A program made the position numbers and the translations under genes. A model generated the notes under the pieces. That model ran no database searches and was not told the origin of the DNA. It worked only from the letters and a program-made list of their open reading frames with translations. Shown here piece after piece: positions 35,089 to 42,893 of a stretch of 64,000 nucleotides of DNA; the first letter of the stretch is position 1; every line of letters starts with the position of its first letter. Location of the stretch: contig NZ_PJMW01000002.1 of the NCBI RefSeq assembly GCF_002846365.1, forward strand, positions 5,916,901 to 5,980,900, given 5' to 3'. This stretch comes from Nocardia fluminea (GTDB taxonomy: Bacteria > Actinomycetota > Actinomycetes > Mycobacteriales > Mycobacteriaceae).

Positions 35089-35916
35089 ATGAGGGACCCC
35101 GGCCCGGACTACCCCATCGTGTTGGACCAGTCCAACTTCAACAGCGCGCGCATCCTCACCGCCATCCTGGGCGGCAAAGACCACTACCCCATCGACGAAA
35201 CGATCGCCCAGGAACTGGCCCCCAACACGATCACGCACGCGATCACCGAATCCCGCCGGTTCACCCGCCGCGCGGTCGGATACCTCGCCGACCACCACCA
35301 ACTCGCCCAGTTCGTGGAACTCGGGTGCGGGTACCCGCACCCACCGAATATCCACGACATCGCCGAAGAACGCACCACCACCGCGCGCACTCTCTACATC
35401 GACAACGACACCCTCGCCGCCGTCCACGCCCGCGCCATGATGTGCGGGCACGGCAGCCTCACCGCCGAACTCGACCTCACCGACACCGCCTCCGTGGTCG
35501 ACGCCATCACGAGCGTGTTCGACATGACGGCCCCGATCGCCCTGTGTCTGTCCGGCACCGCCGAACTCATCGAAGACGCCCCAGCGATGGTCGCCGAATT
35601 GACACGCGCGCTACCAGTCGGGACGTGGCTGGTGCTCACCCACGTCACCGCCGACATCTACGGCCACCAGATCGACTCTGCCGCGCAGACATTGCGCGCG
35701 GCCGGGATCGCGTACCACCCCCGCACCCACGACGAGGTCGCCGCGATGCTCACCGGCTACCACCTGCATAGTCCCGGGCTGGTCGCCCCGCACCGCTGGC
35801 GGCCCGAACCCCTCGGCCCTGGTCGCTACGACCACGCCACCGAAGCGGTGCGCCCCGCCGTCTGGGACCTGAGCGCCTACGCCGCCATCGGCCAACGACA
35901 GCAAGCGATGCCCTGA
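35089..35916 (+). CDS. DUF574-type SAM-dependent methyltransferase
   Basis: A 275-residue protein with the features of the S-adenosylmethionine methyltransferase family DUF574 (Methyltransf_19): SARILTAILGGKDHYPID, FVELGCGYPHPPNIHDIAEE in place of the usual glycine loop (FVELGCGYP), and a C-terminal WDLSAYAAIG. Large families of such genes occur near small-protein genes and HTH regulators in actinobacteria. Their substrates are unknown. It follows the four-gene cassette in the same direction and may belong to the same module. Confidence 0.82.
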   Translation: MRDPGPDYPIVLDQSNFNSARILTAILGGKDHYPIDETIAQELAPNTITHAITESRRFTRRAVGYLADHHQLAQFVELGCGYPHPPNIHDIAEERTTTARTLYIDNDTLAAVHARAMMCGHGSLTAELDLTDTASVVDAITSVFDMTAPIALCLSGTAELIEDAPAMVAELTRALPVGTWLVLTHVTADIYGHQIDSAAQTLRAAGIAYHPRTHDEVAAMLTGYHLHSPGLVAPHRWRPEPLGPGRYDHATEAVRPAVWDLSAYAAIGQRQQAMP

Positions 35917-36019
35917 ACACCCAACCACGGCACGGCCCGGACCACTCGAATCTCGCCACACCGCCGGGTGCGCTCGTGTCGAGTGCGCTCTCCCGGCATG
36001 GCATTGAAGGGACCCAGAC

Positions 36020-36466
36020 ATGAACACCAAGATCCTCACCATCGCCCTACCGGTCATCGCCGCGCTCGCGCTCGGTGTGGGGCTCACCGCCGCCGCACCT
36101 GCCGAAGCAGTCTCCGACAGCCCGTGCGAGTTCCGGTTCCACCTCGGCGGGGCCTACCTCAAGGACGGCGCGGTCCTGGGCGGTGGCTATGTCGACTGCA
36201 AGACAGCGGGCAGCACACCCGTCCAGTTCAAAACGCTGCTCGAGCTCCGCCACAAGGCCAAGGGCTCGGGGTGGGCGACCCGTACGGTCGCGGAGTCAGA
36301 ACAGATCCCTGGCCCGGTACTCAACATCGCGACCTGGGCTCCGTGCGAGCCGGGAGGGTGGGAGATCAGGGTCACGATGTGGGACACTCGCCGATACACG
36401 CCCGAGGGTGCGGAGAAAACGAAAAAGTACTCCGACACCTCTGCGTCGATGATCACGAACTGCTGA
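36020..36466 (+). CDS. Small secreted protein
   Basis: A 148-residue protein with a clear Sec signal peptide (MNTKILTIALPVIAALALGV, cleavage after AEA) and a mature part with four Cys (PCEFRFH, VDCKTAG, APCEPGG, ITNC-end) that can form two disulfides. ATG 36020 follows AAGGGA. No family was recognised. Mature domain is beta-rich, about 115 residues. Confidence 0.65.
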   Translation: MNTKILTIALPVIAALALGVGLTAAAPAEAVSDSPCEFRFHLGGAYLKDGAVLGGGYVDCKTAGSTPVQFKTLLELRHKAKGSGWATRTVAESEQIPGPVLNIATWAPCEPGGWEIRVTMWDTRRYTPEGAEKTKKYSDTSASMITNC

Positions 36467-36475
36467 GGGGCGATC

Positions 36476-36733
36476 ATGTTGCGTCAGGCCACAACCGCCG
36501 CGAGGTGGCGAATCACCCGCCTGTTCATGGATCTGCGCGCCCGCCGCGAGCATCGCAGCGACCCCGGAGCCTTCCGGATCCGCCGTGAATATGGCGGCTG
36601 GACGATCCGGCCGATGCACGGCTGGCGGTCGTTGCGCGGCATCGCTCCGCCACTGGCGTATACCCGCCGTATCCCGGCAACCGACAAGGACGCGGCGTGT
36701 GACTGGGCGATGGAACGGCAAGGCATCCGCTGA
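36476..36733 (+). CDS. Small basic hypothetical protein
   Basis: An 85-residue Arg/Trp-rich protein 9 bp after the secreted-protein gene. Residues RRATTAARWRITRLFMDLRAR-like N-terminus (seen as LRQATTAARWRITRL) and GGWTIRPMHGWRSLRG suggest nucleic acid binding, but no family was recognised. May be translated with its neighbour. Confidence 0.5.
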   Translation: MLRQATTAARWRITRLFMDLRARREHRSDPGAFRIRREYGGWTIRPMHGWRSLRGIAPPLAYTRRIPATDKDAACDWAMERQGIR

Positions 36734-36784
36734 CCTCGCACCATCCCGGGCCGCCCCACACCGGTGGCGGCCCGAACCAAATTC

Positions 36785-37672
36785 TCAGTCGGGCATCGCC
36801 GCGTACGTCACTACGAGGGGCGCGTGATCGGAGAGGCGCTCGGCGGGTGACGGTTCCTTGTCGACGACGACAGACGTCGCGAGGCGGGCGAGGCCGGGTG
36901 TCGCGAGTTGGTGGTCCACCCGCCAACCCACATCCTTGGCGAACGATTGCCCCGCCCAACTCCACCAGGTGAGTGGACCCGGGCGATCGCCGTGCACCTG
37001 TCGCACCACGTCGACGAGCCGGCGCCTGCCGAGAACCGCACTAAACCACTCGCGGTCGGTGGGCAAAAAGCCGTCCATCGTGCGAGCGGCACGCCAGTTG
37101 GTCACATCGTGCCGGGTGTGCGCGATGTTCAAATCCCCGGTGAGGACGAACTCGCGTCCAGCACTCAGCGCAGCGAGCCGGTTCCGGTGCACTTCGCGGG
37201 CGAACGCAGCGAGGAACCTCTGCTTACGTTCGTACTTGACCCCACCGTCGGGCTGTTCGCGCATCGATCCCGGGCGCTGGAGATGCGCGGGCAGACCCCC
37301 CTTGGGAAGATACAGAGAGCCAACCGTCACCGGGTGGTCGGCTAGGTCGACCTCGATATAACGTCCCTGTGCGGTGAACTCACCGAGTCCGCGGGCCTTG
37401 GGTGGGTGGGTCACCCATGTCCGCACGGCAGCGGCGGGAACCTTGGTCAGTACGGCCACACCGTTGCGACCGGCCACGGAACCGACGTCCACTGCCGCCG
37501 AATAGCCCGGGAAGGTTCCCACATCGGCTGCGGAACAACGCAACTCCTGCAGCGCGACCACATCCGCCGACCGGGCCCGCAACCACTGGTCGAATCCACG
37601 ACGACGTGACGCGCGGATTCCGTTGACGTTGAATGTGGCGACAGTGAAAGAGCCAGCGACCGACGAACCCAT
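36785..37672 (-). CDS. xthA: Exodeoxyribonuclease III / AP endonuclease family protein
   Basis: From ATG 37672 a 295-residue endonuclease/exonuclease/phosphatase-fold enzyme: VATFNVNGIRAS (Asn), VVALQELRC (catalytic Glu), GDLNIAHTRHD (Asp/Asn), WWSW and GWRVDHQLAT ... SDHAPLVV (Asp-His). It should nick DNA at abasic sites and trim 3' ends. Upstream, the frame stays open through the tRNA remnant (PRQDSNLRHPGF is translated tRNA sequence) and is not coding. A paralogue rather than the housekeeping Xth is possible. Confidence 0.85.
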   Translation of the reverse strand: MGSSVAGSFTVATFNVNGIRASRRRGFDQWLRARSADVVALQELRCSAADVGTFPGYSAAVDVGSVAGRNGVAVLTKVPAAAVRTWVTHPPKARGLGEFTAQGRYIEVDLADHPVTVGSLYLPKGGLPAHLQRPGSMREQPDGGVKYERKQRFLAAFAREVHRNRLAALSAGREFVLTGDLNIAHTRHDVTNWRAARTMDGFLPTDREWFSAVLGRRRLVDVVRQVHGDRPGPLTWWSWAGQSFAKDVGWRVDHQLATPGLARLATSVVVDKEPSPAERLSDHAPLVVTYAAMPD

Positions 37673-37697
37673 GGCAACACTGTGCCGGAGACCCCTG

Positions 37698-39647
37698 TCA
37701 CCCGCCCGGGCAGCTCCGGCACACGCCCTGAAACCAGGATGTCGCAGGTTCGAATCCTGCCGGGGGCACACTGAAGATGGGAACAGAACCGGCGCGTTGC
37801 AATTGACGCGCCGGTTCCGTCTGTCCTGCGGGGCGGTGGGCGCGCGTTGATCGGGCCGTCAGTGTTCCGCGTACCGCGTTGCTAGTAGCGGCTAGGGATT
37901 GGCCGACGAGTGTGATCCGGTAGGTCGCCCGGTGGTGGGCCTTGTTGTAGCGGATCTCCAGGCGTAGGGACTCGAACAGTGACCGGGCCAGTTCCTCGGG
38001 CAGGTCTTGGATATCGATGGTGCCGGTGGGCAACGCGTCCAACAGTCCCGGGTTGGGGGTGAGCAAGTTCTGGGCTTCCAACTCAGCCAGCTGGTCTCGG
38101 AGGCGGGACTGCTCGTCGCGCAGTTCGGCGCGGCGAGTCGTGATGTCGGCGATCATCTCGTCGTCGGGGTCGTCCATGAGTTCGAGTGAGCGGATCAGGC
38201 GTTTGCTCCTGGTTCCGACCTCCACGATGTCTCGACGCAGGGCGGCGATCTTCTGTTCTCGTTCCCGGCCGAGGCTGGCGTCGAGATCGCTGCTGACCAA
38301 CAGCGAGCGGCGGTAGGGGCCGAACACATGCTCGTTGAGGAAGGTATTGAGGTGCTCGATCAGACCCTGCTCGCGGACAAAGAACGACCCGGCGGTCGGG
38401 TGGGTGGGTTCGCGGTAGCCCTTTTTCGGGGCGCACACGTAGTAGGCGGCCACGCGCCGGGTTTTGCCGAACATGCGCCGGTCGCAGTGATCACAGCACA
38501 GATAGGAGCGGAACAGATAGGACCGTTTGGTCTCGGGGTGGGAGTTGAGCACAGTCGTGCGGCGGCTGGTCTCGCGCGGGGGGCGTTTCTGAGCGGTGAG
38601 AAACGTTTCAACGGTGATCAGGGACTCGTGGACGGGCTGTTCGGACCACACCCAGTCTGAGGGCGGGTTGTACTTGCCGCCGTTGCTTTTCCGCGCCCGC
38701 CGGTTCCACACCATGTGGCCGGTGTATTTGGGCTGGTTGAGGATCTCGCGGACGTTGGAGGGGGTCCAGCGTCCGACCGCGCGGCGTGGGTCGACCGGCA
38801 CGGGCGGCGGGTTCAGCGACAGGTCGAGGTTGAGGTGGTCCGCGATGGCCTGATAGGAGAGCCGTTCCTCGTTGCGTAGCCAGAAGATGCGCTGTACGGT
38901 CGCGGCTTGGTCGGGGTGGGGTTCGAGCAACGTCTTCTTCTGGCCCCGGGCACGTTTGGCGGGCACGGGGTGGGACACGAGTTTGGCGCGGTAGCCGTAG
39001 CAGGCTTTGCCGACGTTGTATCCGGCTTCGGTATGCACGGCGAACCCGTCCCAGGACTTCTCGAGCATTTCCATCACGTAGAACTCGGCGATGCCCTGCT
39101 TTACGCGCCGCGTGAGTGTTTGGGTGGCCCGCTTTTCTTTGCGATTGCCGGTGTGGTCGAGGCGGAATGGTTCGTCGGCGGCGAGCAGGCGCACCCCGGC
39201 CTTTTCGAGGCGCTGCTCGATGTCGGTGCCCGCGTGAGTGCGGCGTGCGATGCGTTCGATGGATTCGCAGATCACGTAGTCGAAGCGCCGGTCGGGGCGC
39301 AGCGCTTCGGCGAGGAGGTCTTGGATTCCGCCGTCACGCGGAACCGGGATATCGAACTGCTCGTGCAGGTTCCCCTGCCCCCGGTCGGCGGTGTCTTTGC
39401 GACCGGATTCGATGTCCCAGAAATGCGCGGTGATCACGCCACCCTCGGGCAATGCGAGCTGTGTGTTGGAATACTGCCGGGGCATGGACAGGGTCGGGTC
39501 TTGCAGGTCGCCGGTCGAGGTACGGCCCGCGAACGCCATCCGGTGAATGACGCTGCCGTCGTCGTCGGTCGCGCCGTGCTGACCGGCGCGTATGCCTAGG
39601 CGGCCTCCTGCTGCCCATTGGCGGAATTGTTCTGGCCCATTTGCCAT
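37698..39647 (-). CDS. Large serine recombinase (integrase of the conjugative element)
   Basis: About 649 residues from ATG 39647, which follows GGGAGG. The resolvase domain begins with AFAGRTSTGD (catalytic Ser in RTS) and contains the ICESIERIAR segment. The recombinase domain (VKQGIAEFYVMEMLEKSW, GYRAKL, LNQPKYTG) is followed by a zinc ribbon (LCCDHCDRRMFG ... YYVC) and a coiled coil (RDEQSRLRDQLAELEAQN). The last roughly 60 residues are encoded by a hairpin and the tRNA remnant, so the C-terminus was probably created by integration. It would insert and excise the 38-54 kb element. Confidence 0.9.
   Translation of the reverse strand: MANGPEQFRQWAAGGRLGIRAGQHGATDDDGSVIHRMAFAGRTSTGDLQDPTLSMPRQYSNTQLALPEGGVITAHFWDIESGRKDTADRGQGNLHEQFDIPVPRDGGIQDLLAEALRPDRRFDYVICESIERIARRTHAGTDIEQRLEKAGVRLLAADEPFRLDHTGNRKEKRATQTLTRRVKQGIAEFYVMEMLEKSWDGFAVHTEAGYNVGKACYGYRAKLVSHPVPAKRARGQKKTLLEPHPDQAATVQRIFWLRNEERLSYQAIADHLNLDLSLNPPPVPVDPRRAVGRWTPSNVREILNQPKYTGHMVWNRRARKSNGGKYNPPSDWVWSEQPVHESLITVETFLTAQKRPPRETSRRTTVLNSHPETKRSYLFRSYLCCDHCDRRMFGKTRRVAAYYVCAPKKGYREPTHPTAGSFFVREQGLIEHLNTFLNEHVFGPYRRSLLVSSDLDASLGREREQKIAALRRDIVEVGTRSKRLIRSLELMDDPDDEMIADITTRRAELRDEQSRLRDQLAELEAQNLLTPNPGLLDALPTGTIDIQDLPEELARSLFESLRLEIRYNKAHHRATYRITLVGQSLAATSNAVRGTLTARSTRAHRPAGQTEPARQLQRAGSVPIFSVPPAGFEPATSWFQGVCRSCPGG
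37744..37768 (+). other. Orphan tRNA 3' end (T-arm and acceptor strand), candidate att scar
   Basis: GCAGG-TTCGAAT-CCTGC (37744-37760) is a perfect T-arm, followed by acceptor strand CGGGGGC, discriminator A and no CCA. The matching 5' acceptor GCCCCCG and a D-arm are not found in the preceding 75 bp, so the 5' half is missing. The sequence resembles the end of an actinobacterial tRNA-Arg, from memory. tRNA 3' ends are common integration targets. Confidence 0.7.
37786..37817. terminator. Hairpin after the tRNA remnant
   Basis: GAACCGGCGCGT (37786-37797) and ACGCGCCGGTTC (37806-37817) form a perfect 12-bp stem with an 8-nt loop. In tRNA context it would be the tRNA terminator. It now lies inside the reading frame of the serine recombinase. 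Confidence 0.55.
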
Positions 39648-39820
39648 CTCGTGACCTCCCACAGTACCCGTGCCTGCAGTAGTGCAAGCGTTTCACCCTC
39701 CGCGCCGTCAACGACACGGATCTCGATTTCGGCGTCCGGAATCTGCTCCTCGAACATGGCGCGAGGAGTCGAATTCGTTTTGCCGGTTCCGGGCTTGCGC
39801 CCGTTGTTTTTTCGAGTCAT
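39596..39820 (-). CDS. Small protein upstream of and overlapping the recombinase
   Basis: A 74-residue protein (start MTRKNNGRKPGTGKTNSTPR) with a basic, disordered N-terminus and an acidic helix (GETLALLQARVLWEVTRWQ). Its 3' end overlaps the recombinase start by 52 bp. Position suggests an excision or control factor, but no family was recognised. Confidence 0.5.
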   Translation of the reverse strand: MTRKNNGRKPGTGKTNSTPRAMFEEQIPDAEIEIRVVDGAEGETLALLQARVLWEVTRWQMGQNNSANGQQEAA

Positions 39821-40043
39821 TTCCGTCGCCGTTCGATCGGTCCGGAAATCGACCGGACTACATTGATGCTCGATACTGCGTGCCGGTCAAGCGCGCAGCC
39901 CGAGAAATGCTGGAGATACACCTATTTCCCCTGTTTCCTTCTCATCGGATGCCCTATACTTTCTCTTTCACCACGTCGAATCTCGAGAAGCATCTCGACC
40001 GTGACAAGGTGAAATGCGCTGGCTCGGTGTGTATTCGGGTCGA

Positions 40044-42893
40044 TCATGGCCATGGGTCGAGTTCGATGTCGGTGTCGTCGGGGTCTGTGGTGGCGGCGAG
40101 TTCGCCGGGGTCGGTGGTGATGGCGGTGTTCTCCGACATCGAGGCCAGTGATCCGAAAACGGCCCGGTCGCCGCCGACTGCGAGAAGTCCGGAACCTCGG
40201 GCAGCCGAGAGCAGAAACTGTTGCTCACCCTCGGAGAGGTGGAACGCGGTCGCCACTTCGTCGATGGCTTGGGGTGCCTGGCGCAACAGGATCTGGGTGG
40301 CGGCGTTGGACACGATCGCTTTGCCGAGTTCAGTCGAGCAGACATCGGCGCAGTCCTGGGTGGCCACAGTTAGCCCGGCCCAGTGCTTGCGGAAACTCTT
40401 CGCGGCCTTGAACAGGAACTGCGCTCCGGCAGGCTGACTCAGCAGCAGCCATGCCTCGTCCACGGTGATCATGCGCGGTCGCCGGTTACCCGGGTCTGCC
40501 ACCCGCCTCCACGTCAAGTCGAGTACGAGCAGGGTGCCGATTGTTTTCAGCTCCTCGGGCAGATCCCGCAACGAGAACACGACCAGCCCGCCCTCGGGGT
40601 CGGTGGTGGTCGGCCCGTCCAACAGCCCGGCATAGGCTCCGCCGTCCACGAACGGGTGCAGCCCGGCGGCCAGCTCGACAGCGGCGGGCATACCGGTCCG
40701 GTCGAGCTGGGCACGCAACCCGCTCAACATGGGGGCGGGCCGGGTCCACGTGGCGGGGTCCTCAGTGATCCCGGCAGCGGCGTAAGTGGCGGCTAGCGCA
40801 CTGTCCAATGCTGTTCTCTGCGCAGCGGTTTGGTCACCGAGTAGAACCTGGATCAGGGTGTGGAGGAACAGTTTGCGACGGGTGAGAGCATCGGGTGGGG
40901 CGCTGAGACTCCCGTCGCGGCGGGTGTGGATTTCCAGGTCGAACGGGTTGAGCCGTACGCCGGGTGCGCCGAGGCGGATGTGGGTGCCTCCAACGGTTTC
41001 GGCGAGGCGGCGGTATTCGTCTTCGGGGTCGATGACGATTTGTTCGATGCCGCGATAGAGCGAGCGCAGGATCTCGGTTTTGACCAAGTAGGACTTTCCC
41101 GCGCCGGACCGTCCGAGGATCACGAGGTTGTGGTTGTGGGCTTCGGGAGCGAACCGGTCCACGAACAACAACCCTGCGGCGGCGTCGCGGCCGTAGAGCA
41201 CCCCGTGCGGGCGCGCGGCCTGGGCGGGGTCGGTGGCGGGGAGTTGTGGGGAGTCGAACGGGAATGCCGCGGCGAGGGCGGTGGTGTCGAAGGTTCGCTG
41301 CACTCGGATCAGGTCCAGGCCCAAGGGCAGGGTGGTGGCCCAGGCTTGAGTGGCTCGGTAGGACAGTGTGCAGGTGTCCACGAGCAGGCTCGCCGCCAGC
41401 GCCCGCACGGCGGCGACCTCATCGGCCAGCTCGGTTTCGGACTCGGCATGCACGCTCAAATACACTCCGACCCGGAACAATCTCGCCTCCGCGCGCGCGA
41501 CGCGGGCTGAGAGGTCGGCGGCGTCTTCGACCGCGACATCGATCTGCGGGTCGGACAACCGGCCTCGGCCGACGTCGTGCATTCGGGAGGATTCGAGCCG
41601 TGCCTGTTGGCGGCGCAGCCGGGTGGCGGCGGTAACCGGGTCAACGGGATCGATGTGGATGGCGACCTCGACTCTGCCCGGGTGGGAGAGCAGTGGTGCG
41701 AGCCAGCCGGCCGCCACTTCTCTCGGGTATCCGGTGACCGCGAGAGTCTGTGTCCAGTCCGAGCCGATCTCGAGGTGTCGGGTGCCGATGGTGAGTGATT
41801 CGGGCGCGAACCCGGCCTCGCCGGTGAACGGGTCCGGTATTGCGGAGTCGGGGTCGGGGTCGGTGGTGATGATCGCCGAGGGTGCGGCGATGTCGGCGGC
41901 GGCCGTGACGAGACCCTCGGGGTTGGTGCAACTGGTCAGCACCGCCATGGCTTGCGTGTCATCGAGGCCGGTTACCGACACACCCAACGGGCCCAGGACA
42001 TCGGCGGCCTCGTTCATCCGGCGCATCAGCCGCGACTCGGCACCCCGGCGCGCGGCGGCCGACAACGCGCGCCGCCCCCGGCCACGACCGGGCAGTCGGG
42101 CGCGAGTCCTGGTGGCGGACAGGCCCTGCACCGGTTCTCGCCAGACCAACAGCACTTGGCGGTGGGTCGGGTTTTCGGCTGCGGCGAGGTCGGTGAGGTG
42201 GTCGGCGTGGTCGAGCGCGGCGGCGGCCAGCTCCGGCGACATTTGTTGGGAGGCGGTGTGTAGGCCGGTGATGTGTTCGGTCAGGTCCAGTCGCGCTGAG
42301 CGGACGAGGATCTGGACGGGTTGGCGCAGGGTGTGTAGCCATCCGGCGAGTTGGCCGACGAGGCTGTCTTGTTCGGCGGGTGTGCGCAGGGACAGGTTGA
42401 GGGTGCCTGCGACCGCGACGACCGCGAGTCCGTCGGTGGCGAGGTCGATCACTCCGACACCGCCACTCGCGTTGCCGGACACCGATTTCGGTAACCGCAC
42501 CGACTGCGCGGTCAGCGCCGCCGGAGCTGGCTGTCGTGGCCGGGATCGGGTGGCGCGGTCTGTGATCCACCTCGGGGCTTCGCGCCCGGCAGCTGGGTGC
42601 CCGCGTGATGACACGAGATGGCGGGGTCGGAGGCGGTGGCGGATCGCGGCCATGAGCAGCAGGTCGGCTGAGAGGCCGTCGCGGCGCGTCAGGACCGTGA
42701 TAGTGACCACGACCGCGATCGGGGTCGCAGCGGCGACGAAGACAAGCGGCGCGATCACCGTCTTGCTCGCGATCCATGCCGAGTAGAGCAGCACAGCGGT
42801 GGTGGCGAGGATGGCGACTTGGCGGATGGTGAAGGGTCCGATGATGCGGTCGCTGCGTTCGACGTCGGCGGGTATGCGGACGATGGTGCTCAT
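40044..42893 (-). CDS. PrgI-VirB4 fusion: type IV secretion ATPase
   Basis: A 949-residue protein. Residues 1-75 are a PrgI-like membrane domain with two helices (VAILATTAVLLYSAWIAS and IAPLVFVAAATPIAVVVTI, in parts). From about residue 560 follows the VirB4/TraC ATPase: Walker A in LGRSGAGKSYLVK (about 590), DPEDEYRRLAE, Walker B in MITVDEAWLLLSQ (about 806) and TQDCADV. It powers assembly of the conjugative channel. ATG 42893 overlaps the stop of the VirB6-like gene by 4 nt. Last gene of the leftward transfer operon. Confidence 0.9.
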   Translation of the reverse strand: MSTIVRIPADVERSDRIIGPFTIRQVAILATTAVLLYSAWIASKTVIAPLVFVAAATPIAVVVTITVLTRRDGLSADLLLMAAIRHRLRPRHLVSSRGHPAAGREAPRWITDRATRSRPRQPAPAALTAQSVRLPKSVSGNASGGVGVIDLATDGLAVVAVAGTLNLSLRTPAEQDSLVGQLAGWLHTLRQPVQILVRSARLDLTEHITGLHTASQQMSPELAAAALDHADHLTDLAAAENPTHRQVLLVWREPVQGLSATRTRARLPGRGRGRRALSAAARRGAESRLMRRMNEAADVLGPLGVSVTGLDDTQAMAVLTSCTNPEGLVTAAADIAAPSAIITTDPDPDSAIPDPFTGEAGFAPESLTIGTRHLEIGSDWTQTLAVTGYPREVAAGWLAPLLSHPGRVEVAIHIDPVDPVTAATRLRRQQARLESSRMHDVGRGRLSDPQIDVAVEDAADLSARVARAEARLFRVGVYLSVHAESETELADEVAAVRALAASLLVDTCTLSYRATQAWATTLPLGLDLIRVQRTFDTTALAAAFPFDSPQLPATDPAQAARPHGVLYGRDAAAGLLFVDRFAPEAHNHNLVILGRSGAGKSYLVKTEILRSLYRGIEQIVIDPEDEYRRLAETVGGTHIRLGAPGVRLNPFDLEIHTRRDGSLSAPPDALTRRKLFLHTLIQVLLGDQTAAQRTALDSALAATYAAAGITEDPATWTRPAPMLSGLRAQLDRTGMPAAVELAAGLHPFVDGGAYAGLLDGPTTTDPEGGLVVFSLRDLPEELKTIGTLLVLDLTWRRVADPGNRRPRMITVDEAWLLLSQPAGAQFLFKAAKSFRKHWAGLTVATQDCADVCSTELGKAIVSNAATQILLRQAPQAIDEVATAFHLSEGEQQFLLSAARGSGLLAVGGDRAVFGSLASMSENTAITTDPGELAATTDPDDTDIELDPWP

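Noticed and set aside
37697..37770. Complete tRNA gene
   Set aside because: T-arm and acceptor 3' strand are perfect, but the 5' acceptor strand GCCCCCG and a D-arm are absent in the preceding 75 bp.
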